From contig JAGVLQ010000001.1 of NCBI GenBank assembly GCA_020054235.1, positions 1 to 52,082 of the forward strand: a DNA stretch of 52,082 bases, read 5' to 3'. Position 1 is the stretch's first letter, and every line of letters begins with the position of its first letter. The position numbers and the translations under genes were made by a program. This DNA is from Candidatus Babeliales bacterium. GTDB lineage: Bacteria > Babelota > Babeliae > Babelales > JACPOV01. The notes beneath the pieces are model-generated. The model saw only the letters and a list, made by a program, of their open reading frames with translations, ran no database searches and was not told the DNA's origin. Shown here in pieces: positions 37,008-44,967 of the stretch.

Positions 37008-37442
37008 ATGTTAATTATTGATCATTGCGTTGAAACTAAAGCGCAACCGCAAACGGTCTGGTCATTTTATCAAGATGCTAGCTCTTGGCCTCAATGGGAT
37101 AAAGAAGTGGAATATGCCAACCTTTTCGGGCCGTTCCAAGCTGGTACTAAAGGAGAGCTAAAACCGGTTGGCGGGCCAAAAGTACAGTTTGAACTTCTGC
37201 AAGTAGAGCCTTTTAAAATCTTTTCCGACATTTCATATTTGCCATTAGGCACCATTTTTTTTACTCATACGTTAGAAAAAACAACCAATGGAACAAAAAT
37301 CTGTCATAAGGTTGAAATGGGCGGGTTATTAAAATATTTTTGGGCTTTTGTAATTGGTAGAAACATAAAAAAACATTTGCCGGCTGCAATGCAAAAACTG
37401 ACAGAGTTTGCAGAAAAGAAGGAATTCAATGAAAAAAAGTAA
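37008..37442 (+). CDS. SRPBCC-fold (START-like) protein
   Basis: 144 residues. The start IIDHCVETKAQPQTVWSFYQDASSWPQWD is the classic polyketide-cyclase/SRPBCC opening, followed by FGPFQAGTKGELKP, ISYLPLGTIFFTHTLEKTTNGTKICHKVEM, and a C-terminal helix KKHLPAAMQKLTEFAEKK. These proteins bind hydrophobic ligands in a helix-grip cavity; some act as enzymes or lipid carriers. Ligand unknown. The stop overlaps the MarR-family gene by 14 bp, so the two form one unit, a common pairing in which the regulator responds to the same compounds. Confidence 0.85.
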   Translation: MLIIDHCVETKAQPQTVWSFYQDASSWPQWDKEVEYANLFGPFQAGTKGELKPVGGPKVQFELLQVEPFKIFSDISYLPLGTIFFTHTLEKTTNGTKICHKVEMGGLLKYFWAFVIGRNIKKHLPAAMQKLTEFAEKKEFNEKK

Positions 37443-37899
37443 ATGGGAATTAAGTCGATTTGCTACGGCGCAAGAAAGTCCAGGCTTTCTTTTGTGGCAA
37501 GTATATTTAGTTTGGAAACGAAAAATAGAAGCCTGTTTAGAGCAATTTGATTTGACGCATATTCAATTTGTTTTGCTTGCAGGCCTTGCTTATCTTAAGA
37601 AAAATAATGTCGATATAAGCCAAGTTGAGCTGGCTACTTTTACCCAATGTGATGTTGCTATGACTTCCCAAGTGCTGCGAACGTTAGAAAAAAAGAAGCT
37701 GGTCGAACGTTATCAAAAATCAGGGGATGAGCGAGCTAAATATCCAAGACTTACTGATAAAGGTTTAAAAATATTAAAAGCTGCAATTAAAGAAGTAGAG
37801 GCACTAGATCATAATTTTTTTAATAATCTAGAAATAGAGTATGAACTATTTTTAGTAAGTCTGCAAAAACTGCTCACTGAATCAAAAATTGGGTTTTAA
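37429..37899 (+). CDS. MarR-family transcriptional regulator
   Basis: 156 residues from ATG 37429 (AAGGA 6 nt upstream). Winged helix-turn-helix: DLTHIQFVLLAGLAYL, SQVELATFTQCDVAMTSQVLRTLEKKKLVER (helix-turn-helix with recognition helix) and the wing SGDERAKYPRLTDKGLKIL, then a dimerisation helix. The D.R wing motif is intact (GDERAK). It probably represses its own SRPBCC-marR unit through the palindrome at 36964-36983. A GNAT fragment follows immediately, possibly the remains of a third gene of the unit. Confidence 0.9.
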   Translation: MKKSKWELSRFATAQESPGFLLWQVYLVWKRKIEACLEQFDLTHIQFVLLAGLAYLKKNNVDISQVELATFTQCDVAMTSQVLRTLEKKKLVERYQKSGDERAKYPRLTDKGLKILKAAIKEVEALDHNFFNNLEIEYELFLVSLQKLLTESKIGF

Positions 37900-37941
37900 A
37901 CCTTTGTTTCAAAATAATATTTATTCAAGTTTGGAATCATT

Positions 37942-38061
37942 ATGACCGATATTACATTCAAAATTATCAAACATGGCACACCAGAATATTTCGCTGCAGT
38001 GCAATTGCGTGAAGAAATATTGCGCAAGCCTCTGGACCTTTTTAAAAAAAATTTGAAATAA
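37942..38061 (+). pseudogene. Truncated GNAT acetyltransferase (N-terminal 39 codons)
   Basis: ATG 37942 encodes MTDITFKIIKHGTPEYFAAV then QLREEILRKPLDLFKKNLK and a stop. The LR.E.LRKPL segment is the usual opening of small GNAT acetyltransferases, which continue for another 110 residues. The rest is missing; SRP RNA sequence follows within 50 bp, so the break is a deletion. Confidence 0.6.
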
Positions 38062-38110
38062 TTATGTTTTTAGACTAAAATAGCTATACATTATTTTTGA
38101 ATGAAGGTTT

Positions 38111-38195
38111 GGGAAGCACATGAAGAAAATTATGCTCAACCTGTCAGATCGGAAACGAAGCAGCAGAAGTATAATTTATCTTGTATACGCTTCCC
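38111..38195 (+). ncRNA. ffs: Signal recognition particle RNA (4.5S type)
   Basis: About 85 nt. The apical domain is diagnostic: CTGTCAGATCGGAAACGAAG followed by CAGCAG corresponds to GTCAGGTCCGGAAGGAAGCA of the E. coli RNA. Conserved CAG and AGCAG sides of the Ffh-binding loop are kept; the apical stem is UCG/CGA closed by GAAA instead of UCC/GGA closed by GGAA. Termini GGGAAGC/GCTTCCC pair perfectly. A run of eight Ts at 38197-38204 forms the terminator. A TTATGT-17-TATACA promoter candidate lies at 38062-38090. It binds Ffh and directs membrane proteins to the translocon. Confidence 0.85.
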
Positions 38196-38216
38196 ATTTT
38201 TTTTAGGGGTCTTTTT

Positions 38217-38636
38217 ATGAATAAAATTCTCAGCATTTCACTTCTTTCTTTTTCTTATTTTTCTCTTTACGCTACTTCTGAAAGTTTGACTGATCACATT
38301 TTAAAGGCCTGTCAGCGCCGCGCTGTTTTATCAGGAATTGACTTAAAAGAAGATTTTTCTGATTCAACGATAGATGGCCAAGAACTGATCAAAATCAAAA
38401 CAGAAGTACATAATCTCAAAAAATGGATGCAAATTGAGTATACTGAGCTTGAAAATAAAACTTTGGTTGGCATTATTGGTCTTGCCATAAAGAGTGTCAA
38501 AGATGATAAAAACAAAAAGAAATTCTTTTTAGAAAAAAATACCCGCTGTGCATATGATAAAGAAATCGGCTCTTGTGCATGCATAACGGTGGTTACAAAA
38601 GAATATTTTGATAAATTTAAGAATGCAGATAAATAA
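38217..38636 (+). CDS. Exported Cys-motif protein 1 of a tandem family
   Basis: 139 residues from ATG 38217 (AGGGG 7 nt upstream, just beyond the SRP RNA terminator). Signal peptide 1-20 (MNKILSISLLSFSYFSLYA). The mature part is mainly helical and contains IDGQELIKIKTEV and, near the end, LEKNTRCAYDKEIGSCACITV. The pattern T-R-C-x8-C-x-C after a helix, with an earlier D-G-x-E-L-x-x-I, recurs in the next genes. No known domain recognised. The three Cys suggest a disulfide or metal site in an oxidising compartment. First of four same-strand genes. Confidence 0.8.
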   Translation: MNKILSISLLSFSYFSLYATSESLTDHILKACQRRAVLSGIDLKEDFSDSTIDGQELIKIKTEVHNLKKWMQIEYTELENKTLVGIIGLAIKSVKDDKNKKKFFLEKNTRCAYDKEIGSCACITVVTKEYFDKFKNADK

Positions 38637-38663
38637 AATAACTGATTAAGGTTGAGGAGCTTT

Positions 38664-39752
38664 ATGAAAAACCTTACGTGGGCTTATCTAGTACTTTTAC
38701 TTGGTGCTTTAAAGAGTAATGCAATAGAATCATATAATGAATCTGATTTTAAACCTGTTACCCGTGCACTATTAATGCACCACTTTCAAATTAAAGATTC
38801 AGAACCTAAAGAGATGAAACCTTTTAGGAACGTTAGATTTATTGAGGATCTTGAAGGTAATAAATTAGTCGAAATATTCGATAGATTTTATATATTTAAA
38901 CGAGATTTTGAACATCCGGTTAATGCAACATTTGAGATTGAACACAAAATTGCTCAAGAATTTAATAATGAACGTAGTACTGGAGTTTTAGCATCAGTAT
39001 TTGGCCCAAAGGCGCTTGAAGAAAAATACTATCAACTAGACAAAGGTACTCGCTGTAAAGCAAAAGCTGAACGTGGTAATGATGGCCAAGGGGTCGTTAA
39101 TGGCTATAAATGTGAATGCCACATTTATGCTCCGCTTGATTATTATCAACAAGTTCAACGTGAATATTTAGCCAAAAAAGAACAACAAATTTTAGAAAAA
39201 AAACTAGCTTTGCAAGAGCATGTCAATTTGGTGCAGGAAAATGTTACTGACTCGGTAACTTCAGTGGCGACTTTGAAACCTAGAGATCAAAAAGCTCCGA
39301 GCCAGGAAGATATGCGAATTATTAAAGATCTTGCAAAACGTGCAATTCGTCATTCTATGCTTTCAACTGAATATCCCATTTCTGAAAGAACAGACAGCAT
39401 TTCGATCTCTTTCGACATCCAAAAACCAAATTTTGGTAGGATGCCCCATGAAGATGAAGCAAGGATTCTTTATGGCGATGGGGCATTGCCAAATTGCCAG
39501 CCGGATGATTTTGCTTGTGCTGTCGTTTGGGCTCACATGAAGCGTCTTTGTGGTGTAGGTAATGAATCTGGAGAAGCGGCGGTTACTTCCTATGGCCAAA
39601 AGTTTGGGCCAAATCAGCTTTTTATAAAAACTGGTTTTAATAATGTTAGTGGCGAGCTTTCTCTTGATCCAGAGGTTTATGAGCAACTCAAAAAGAAATT
39701 AAACAAGAACAAAATAATTAAAAAAACAAAAGGATTTTCTAATGAATATTAA
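38664..39752 (+). CDS. Exported Cys-motif protein 2, two-part
   Basis: 362 residues from ATG 38664 (GAGGAG 4 nt upstream). Signal peptide 1-20. The first part resembles gene 1: DLEGNKLVEIFDRF, then YYQLDKGTRCKAKAE...YKCECHIYAPLDYY (T-R-C-x18-C-x-C). After a helical linker (residues 165-215) a second part follows that the siblings lack: RMPHEDEARILYGDGALP, NCQPDDFACAVVWAHMKRLCG and GFNNVSGELSLDPEVYEQL. I do not recognise that domain. It overlaps gene 3 by 11 bp, so translation is coupled. Confidence 0.8.
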   Translation: MKNLTWAYLVLLLGALKSNAIESYNESDFKPVTRALLMHHFQIKDSEPKEMKPFRNVRFIEDLEGNKLVEIFDRFYIFKRDFEHPVNATFEIEHKIAQEFNNERSTGVLASVFGPKALEEKYYQLDKGTRCKAKAERGNDGQGVVNGYKCECHIYAPLDYYQQVQREYLAKKEQQILEKKLALQEHVNLVQENVTDSVTSVATLKPRDQKAPSQEDMRIIKDLAKRAIRHSMLSTEYPISERTDSISISFDIQKPNFGRMPHEDEARILYGDGALPNCQPDDFACAVVWAHMKRLCGVGNESGEAAVTSYGQKFGPNQLFIKTGFNNVSGELSLDPEVYEQLKKKLNKNKIIKKTKGFSNEY

Positions 39753-40221
39753 AAAAGCATCCGTTCTTTTTATTATTGTTTTTTCTTACGGCATCAATGG
39801 TGAAGAACAAAAACTTACTCAATGGATTGCAGCTTCAGTTTTGAAAGCCAAGCAATCAACCCAAAATAAAAATGAGTGGGTTAACAATGGTAGTATTCAA
39901 CATTATATATCAGGATTACGAGATTTGGATGGTAATGAACTGATTCAAATTCGCACACAATTATTGGATACGAAGGCGACTTTTTGTGCTTTGTATGCAA
40001 ATGATTATACTTCGGCCTTGCATCTTGATAAAGAAATTGTTAACGCATTGGTTAAATTGAATGCCGAAGTAGATAATTTGTTTCATTCACTTGATGCTCA
40101 TACTCGCTGTCGCTTTGTAGCACGCCAAGAAAGATTGTCCTGCGAATGTATTACCACAATTCCTTATGCATATGCAAAAGAACTCCATTTGACTTCAAAT
40201 GAACCAGAAATTAAAGAGTAA
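39742..40221 (+). CDS. Exported Cys-motif protein 3
   Basis: 159 residues, signal peptide 1-20 (MNIKKASVLFIIVFSYGING). It carries the full family pattern: GLRDLDGNELIQIRTQLLD in the middle and LDAHTRCRFVARQERLSCEC then ITTIPYAYA at the end (T-R-C-x10-C-x-C). It is closest in layout to gene 1. ATG overlaps the end of gene 2. Function unknown; plausible client of the DsbD system elsewhere in the window (inference). Confidence 0.8.
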   Translation: MNIKKASVLFIIVFSYGINGEEQKLTQWIAASVLKAKQSTQNKNEWVNNGSIQHYISGLRDLDGNELIQIRTQLLDTKATFCALYANDYTSALHLDKEIVNALVKLNAEVDNLFHSLDAHTRCRFVARQERLSCECITTIPYAYAKELHLTSNEPEIKE

Positions 40222-40225
40222 AACT

Positions 40226-40660
40226 ATGAAAATTAATAATTTTTTAATAGTTGTACTAGGGTTAACAATAAGCCTTAATGCGGATAATAAACCTACCGAA
40301 CATATTGTTAAGCATTTTTGGCAATCAAAAAATGCAAATACTGTTTCTATAAATGTTGTTCCAGTTCAAGATAACCAAGCAGCTATCTATTTTCTAGAAG
40401 AAAAAATAATAGCTGGTTTGGCAAAAGATCATTACAAAACATGGATAACACAAAACGTAGCATATGATGAACTTTTAGACACCGAGAAAGCAACTTTTTT
40501 AGGTTACTTTTTAAAGCTTATGAAAGAGCGTAAAATTAGTAATAAAGCTTGCATTTATCTTGATGATTTTACTGCATGCACAAAAGTAGGCGATGGTTAT
40601 GAATGCCATACAATCGTTGAAAAGCAATGGGTTGAAAATTTAAGAAAAGAAAAGCAATAA
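40226..40660 (+). CDS. Exported Cys-motif protein 4, divergent
   Basis: 144 residues from ATG 40226, 4 bp after the gene 3 stop. Signal peptide 1-19. The C-terminal motif is modified: NKACIYLDDFTACTKVGDGYECHTIVEK, with T-A-C-x8-C-H in place of T-R-C-x(n)-C-x-C plus an extra Cys earlier; the DG.EL.I motif is lost. Probably a diverged member, with the same export route. A strong terminator follows, closing the four-gene unit. Confidence 0.75.
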   Translation: MKINNFLIVVLGLTISLNADNKPTEHIVKHFWQSKNANTVSINVVPVQDNQAAIYFLEEKIIAGLAKDHYKTWITQNVAYDELLDTEKATFLGYFLKLMKERKISNKACIYLDDFTACTKVGDGYECHTIVEKQWVENLRKEKQ

Positions 40661-40685
40661 ACCATTTTTTTATCAAATATATTTT

Positions 40686-40713
40686 GGGAGTATCTTGTGG
40701 ATACTCCCTTTTT
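40686..40713 (+). terminator. Strong intrinsic terminator closing the Cys-motif operon
   Basis: Perfect 9-bp stem GGGAGTATC/GATACTCCC with a 5-nt loop, followed by TTTTT. Confidence 0.92.
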
Positions 40714-40731
40714 GCTTTATCATAAAACATT

Positions 40732-42450
40732 ATGAGTGAAATCAAGCTTAACTTAGCTCGTAAATGGCGCTCCAGGACTTTTGATGAAGTCGTTGGTCAA
40801 GATCTGCCGATACGTATGCTAAAAAACAGTTTATACCTGGACCATTATTTTCCCGTTTATCTTTTTTCCGGCCAACGAGGCTGCGGAAAAACAACGGCTG
40901 CCCGTATTTTTGCCGGAGCGGTTAATTGCCACAAGCTTGCTGATTTTCAGAAAAATCCTAAAGAAATTATTCCTTGCCTTGCGTGTAAATCCTGTCTGGC
41001 AATGAAAGAAGGCAATCATCCTGATTTTATTGAAATCGATGCTGCTTCGCATACTGGTGTTGATAACGTGCGTCAAATTATCGATGCCGCCGCATTTATG
41101 CCATTATTGGGGCGTAAAAAAATCTATTTAATTGATGAAGCCCATATGCTCAGTAAAGCGGCCTTTAATGCATTTTTAAAAATTTTAGAAGAACCGCCGG
41201 CTTCCGTATTTTTTATCCTGGCAACGACCGATCCGCACAAAATTATAGAAACGGTCAAGTCACGTTGCTTTCAAGTTTTTTTCCGTGCGCTTGAGTCGCA
41301 GGCGCTGGTCAAACATTTGGCATATGTATGCCAGCACGAAGAGATTCCTTATGAGCCGGAAGCACTTGAACTGCTCGTTAAGCAAACAGAAGGTTCTGTG
41401 CGCGATGCGCTCAACTTGCTTGAACAAGTTCGGTTTACTGCGCGTCGCGTAGATAAACATGCAGTATTGACGGTGCTTGGTCACCTTGATGAAGAACGCT
41501 TGTTTACTATTTTTGACAAAGTTCTTAATAGCCAACCGGCAGCGTTATTGGTGTATTTACAAGAAATTTGTTTTGAATCATTTTCTGCGCCAATTTTATG
41601 GCGAGCGTGCATTGATTTTGTTAGAACTGCTTTGTGGTATACCTATGAAGTTACTGTGCAGGTTTCTGAACAATTTAAAGAGATTGTTGCCAATCATAAT
41701 GTTGAAACATTACGCAGTTGCTTGCAGCTTTTGTATACCAACGAGCCACTTTTTTTAAAAACGCGCAATCAACATCAAGTGCTTGAATATGTTCTGTTGC
41801 AAATGTGTACGAGTAAAAATGGAAGTTCTAAAATTACTATTCGTGAAAATGTACCTAAAAAAAATACGAGCCCTCAAACAGCGGCATTACTTTCAATACC
41901 AACGCAAGGAACTCTTCCAGAAAGTACAAGTCATGAATGGCAAACATTTTTACAAAAAATTTCTGCCCTTGATGACCCGCTCGTTTTTTCAATCTTCAAG
42001 CAAGGGGAATTTAAGAGTTTTCAGGATGGTGTTATTATTGTTTCATTTCCTCAAAATAATTCTTTTTTTGGAGATCTTTTAGAAAATACAAAAAATGTAT
42101 GGAACCCGAAACTTATTGAAGTTTTTGGTGATTTGGCAAAGCTTAATTCTATTTTTGATGGCCAGGCAAAACAGATTACACCCACAAGCCAGCACGTGGG
42201 GAAAGTGGTGCATTTTAAACCCAACTTTGAACAAAAAAGTCCTCCCGTAACCCAAAAGGAAAATTTGGAAAGAAAACAGGTCGTAAGTTCTAGGCCACCT
42301 GTTCAAAAATCATTTGAAAAAAAACTAGTAAAAAAAATTCAAGAATCTCCTATTGATGTCTCTGATGAAGCAACATGGAAAAAAGCACATATTATTTTAA
42401 AAGCCTTTCCCGGCACTATAGTCGAAATACCTAAGGATGAGCATGCATAA
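40732..42450 (+). CDS. dnaX: DNA polymerase III subunit gamma/tau
   Basis: Clamp-loader ATPase. 572 residues. LARKWRSRTFDEVVGQD, Walker A FSGQRGCGKTTAARIFA, zinc-binding Cys cluster (NCHKL...PCLACKSCLAM), ASHTGVDNVRQIID, Walker B YLIDEAHMLSKAAFNAFLKILEEPP and sensor ATTDPHKI are all intact. Domain III ends near residue 360; a poorly conserved C-terminal 200 residues would correspond to tau. A programmed -1 frameshift site (A6G type) for making gamma is not obvious. No strong ribosome-binding site. The stop overlaps der. Confidence 0.95.
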   Translation: MSEIKLNLARKWRSRTFDEVVGQDLPIRMLKNSLYLDHYFPVYLFSGQRGCGKTTAARIFAGAVNCHKLADFQKNPKEIIPCLACKSCLAMKEGNHPDFIEIDAASHTGVDNVRQIIDAAAFMPLLGRKKIYLIDEAHMLSKAAFNAFLKILEEPPASVFFILATTDPHKIIETVKSRCFQVFFRALESQALVKHLAYVCQHEEIPYEPEALELLVKQTEGSVRDALNLLEQVRFTARRVDKHAVLTVLGHLDEERLFTIFDKVLNSQPAALLVYLQEICFESFSAPILWRACIDFVRTALWYTYEVTVQVSEQFKEIVANHNVETLRSCLQLLYTNEPLFLKTRNQHQVLEYVLLQMCTSKNGSSKITIRENVPKKNTSPQTAALLSIPTQGTLPESTSHEWQTFLQKISALDDPLVFSIFKQGEFKSFQDGVIIVSFPQNNSFFGDLLENTKNVWNPKLIEVFGDLAKLNSIFDGQAKQITPTSQHVGKVVHFKPNFEQKSPPVTQKENLERKQVVSSRPPVQKSFEKKLVKKIQESPIDVSDEATWKKAHIILKAFPGTIVEIPKDEHA

Positions 42451-43756
42451 GTTGCCTAACGTAGTGATTGTTGGTCGTACCAACGTTGGAAAATCAACCC
42501 TATTTAATCGTTTATCAGAAAATGTAAAAAGTCTTGCCTTGGACTATGAAGGGGTAACACGAGATTTTTTACAAGATGTAATTTGTTGGCAAGGTCGTTG
42601 TTTTAATCTGATTGACAGTGGGGGTATAAGTTTAAAAAAATCACAAGATCCTTTAACTGAGCGTGTTCGTCAACTTGGATTGGAACTTTTAGAGCGGGCA
42701 GATGTTTTAATGTTTGCAGTAGATGGTATTGTCGGACTTACTGCGCAGGATTACGAAATTGGAAAGTTACTGCATAAATTAGGAAAAAAAGTAGTTGTTG
42801 TGGTGAATAAAATTGATAATCTCCAAGCACAAGCTCATTTGTATGATTTTAATCAATTAGGATTTCCAAATTTTATTGGTATTTCTGCGCAACATGGGAC
42901 TGGAATTTCTGATTTGCTTGATGTTCTTCTTAAAATGTTACCGGAGCAATCTGCAGCAAAAGAACAGGAAGATCCTTATGTGAAAGCTGTTTTTATTGGG
43001 AAACCGAATGTTGGTAAATCTTCATTAATGAATGTACTTCTTGAACGTGAACGAGTTTTAGTTAGTGAAATACCAGGAACAACACGTGAAGCTATTTCTG
43101 AACCGATTAGGTTTTATCAAGAAACATTTACGCTTACTGATACGCCTGGTATTCGAAAAAAGCGCAAAGTTGAAGACCCTCTTGAAAAACTGATGGTTAA
43201 AACAGCTTTTAGTGCTGTCGATAATACTGACATTGTTTTACTTTTGGTTGATTGTTCTGAGGGTAGATTAGGAGATCAAGAACTCAAACTTGCGTTTTAT
43301 GCCTTTGAGCATGGCAAAGCATTAATTTTATTATTTAACAAGTCTGATTTATTAACTGAAGAATTAAAAGCAAGTTTTGAAGATCAGTTTGATCAATATC
43401 CACAATTATTCAAAAAAATTCCACACTTGTTTGTTTCTTGCAAAACCCAAAAAAATGTTGGCAAAATTTTACCGCTGATTCAACAAGTCAGAGAACGTTA
43501 TAATCAAGTATTGTCAGATCAAAAATTAACCACCGTTATTAAAGATGCTTTGCATCGAACGCCTTTGTATGTGAGTGGAGAATTATTGCATGTTAAAAAT
43601 GTAAAACAAGTTTCCAAGGCTCCAATTACTTTATTGCTCAAAGTAAATAATCCTAAATGGTTTGGGCCAAGTCAGCTAGCATTTTTTGAAAATGTTTTAC
43701 GCTCAGAATTTGATTTGGTTGGTGTGCCCGTGATGTTTGTGTTGCGTAAGGGCTGA
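42443..43756 (+). CDS. der: Ribosome-assembly GTPase Der (EngA)
   Basis: Double-GTPase needed for 50S maturation. About 437 residues. First G domain: VGRTNVGKST, DSGG, NKID; second: IGKPNVGKSS, EIPGTTRE, DTPGIRKKRKVEDPLEKLMV, FNKSD; then the C-terminal KH-like domain (TPLYVSGELLHVKNVKQV...GVPVMFVLRKG). G1 has Thr where most Der proteins have Pro (GRPNVGKS). ATG 42443 is preferred because AAGGA lies 5 nt upstream; the in-frame ATG 42437 sits in that ribosome-binding site. Overlaps dnaX by 8 bp. Confidence 0.95.
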   Translation: MHKLPNVVIVGRTNVGKSTLFNRLSENVKSLALDYEGVTRDFLQDVICWQGRCFNLIDSGGISLKKSQDPLTERVRQLGLELLERADVLMFAVDGIVGLTAQDYEIGKLLHKLGKKVVVVVNKIDNLQAQAHLYDFNQLGFPNFIGISAQHGTGISDLLDVLLKMLPEQSAAKEQEDPYVKAVFIGKPNVGKSSLMNVLLERERVLVSEIPGTTREAISEPIRFYQETFTLTDTPGIRKKRKVEDPLEKLMVKTAFSAVDNTDIVLLLVDCSEGRLGDQELKLAFYAFEHGKALILLFNKSDLLTEELKASFEDQFDQYPQLFKKIPHLFVSCKTQKNVGKILPLIQQVRERYNQVLSDQKLTTVIKDALHRTPLYVSGELLHVKNVKQVSKAPITLLLKVNNPKWFGPSQLAFFENVLRSEFDLVGVPVMFVLRKG

Positions 43757-43757
43757 A

Positions 43758-44330
43758 TTAATTTTTTGTGTTATTCTTTCTTATAAACTCGACATTATGA
43801 ATGAGTAAAGAAAGAGCTTCCATATAGCGACCATTTTTTTCAGGATCAATATCTTTATTTTCTTGAGCAAATTCTCTTAATTTTTGGTTCATGTCCATAT
43901 ATTCTTTTCTGAGAGATGGAAATTTCAGATCACTTTCTTGTTCAATAAGTTCACGTGTCTGGCGATAGACTATATTATGAACAACGCGCCATGCTTCATC
44001 AGTATCGAATATTTTAGCTTGTTTTAGTGCTTCTTGATAATCAGTATTTTTTTCAATTTTTTTTTGGAAATCGTCGGCCAAAAAGAGAGATGCGACGTAT
44101 GAAGAATCACTGGATAGTTCGCCATTTTTTATTTCTTCTAATTTTTTAGAATGATTTTCTGCAATGCGACACACCGGAAACTTAGTGTTCACGTCTTGTT
44201 CATAAGCTTGACATTGTACGCAAAAGAGAGAAGCGCCTTTTTTCATTTTTTCTAATATTTCTTGATCAAAGTGAATGGATGCAAAAATAGTACTGGTGAA
44301 AAGAACTAATGAGAGGTAATGAAACTTCAT
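43758..44330 (-). CDS. Exported helical protein with CxxC, unknown function
   Basis: 190 residues. Signal peptide 1-17 (MKFHYLSLVLFTSTIFA). A CVQC motif lies at residues 37-40 (SLFCVQCQAYEQ) and a further Cys at about 54 (FPVCRIAEN); the rest is charged and helical (LKQAKIFDTDEAWRVVHNIV, LREFAQENKDID). It does not look like a thioredoxin fold: no beta strand precedes the motif. Possibly a haem- or metal-binding or disulfide-bonded periplasmic protein. AAGGA 6 nt upstream of ATG supports the start. Convergent with der. Confidence 0.75.
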   Translation of the reverse strand: MKFHYLSLVLFTSTIFASIHFDQEILEKMKKGASLFCVQCQAYEQDVNTKFPVCRIAENHSKKLEEIKNGELSSDSSYVASLFLADDFQKKIEKNTDYQEALKQAKIFDTDEAWRVVHNIVYRQTRELIEQESDLKFPSLRKEYMDMNQKLREFAQENKDIDPEKNGRYMEALSLLIHNVEFIRKNNTKN

Positions 44331-44487
44331 AGCGTATCCTTTTTTTAATGATTTGTTTATTTCAAGTTATTTTAGCAAAATATATATGGAAGGCAATAAG
44401 TAAAGATTCTATTCCATTGCTAGTTTTTTTTTGAGACTTTGCTAAGGTAATGTGTTATAAAAATTGATAAAAAAAAAGGAAAAAATT

Positions 44488-44814
44488 ATGGAAAAAAAGA
44501 TTACGTTTCGTCGTATGGAACATTCAAAAGTAATGGAAGATTACATTAATCAACAGTTGGCAAAAATTGAAAAAATTCTTGAACATGAACGTGAGCCAAT
44601 TTTTCTTGAAGTTTTTCTTGAACCTGCTAAAGTCCATGCATGTCACCTGATTCATATTTTGGTCAAGACGCCACGTTTTTCTTTAAATTCTGAATACCAA
44701 GGCTCTGAATTTTATGATGTACTCGATCGTGTAATTGATACAATGTATCGACAAATTATTGAAAAACGTAAAGAGTTACAAGATAAAGAGCGTACTGCTG
44801 ATTCATATAAATAA
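44488..44814 (+). CDS. hpf: Ribosome hibernation-promoting factor (HPF/RaiA family)
   Basis: 108 residues, short-form HPF/RaiA type. KITFRRMEHSKVMEDYINQQLAKIEKIL is the first strand and helix; FLEVFLEPAKVHACHLIHILVKTPRFSLNSEYQGSEFYDVLDRVIDTMYRQIIEKRKELQ follows the HPF pattern, with the second helix (D.Y..ID....L..Q..K.K). Binds the 30S decoding and A/P sites during starvation. No long-form dimerisation domain. ATG 44488 has AAGGA 7 nt upstream. Its stop codon lies inside the left arm of the inverted-repeat element (44811). Confidence 0.85.
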   Translation: MEKKITFRRMEHSKVMEDYINQQLAKIEKILEHEREPIFLEVFLEPAKVHACHLIHILVKTPRFSLNSEYQGSEFYDVLDRVIDTMYRQIIEKRKELQDKERTADSYK

Positions 44815-44967
44815 CGTGAATTTGATTTAAGATTTTTTAAAACCAAGACCAGAGCAACAAATCAATAAATAGATTGTATTTGCGTTCGTGGTCCCTTCGA
44901 TACGATTTCTTCGAAATCACTCACTATAAGCGCATATTATAATTCTTTTTAAATCGAATTTGCGTTA
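44811..44967. repeat. Inverted-repeat element, copy 2, with an internal REP-like core
   Basis: The left arm (44811-44831, ATAACGTGAATTTGATTTAA...) matches the left arm of the copy at 695 closely. Right arms occur twice: TAGATTGTATTTGCGTT at 44870-44886 and TTTAAATCGAATTTGCGTTA at 44948-44967. Between the two lies a CCTTCGATACGATTTCTTCG repeat (44894-44922). The left arm supplies the hpf stop and the right arm encodes the last residues (NANSI) and stop of the DsbD-like gene. Confidence 0.6.

Noticed and set aside
41477-42082. Two rightward frames inside dnaX that could mimic a frameshifted product
   Set aside because: They are low-complexity shadows; no slippery A6G site leading into them is visible.
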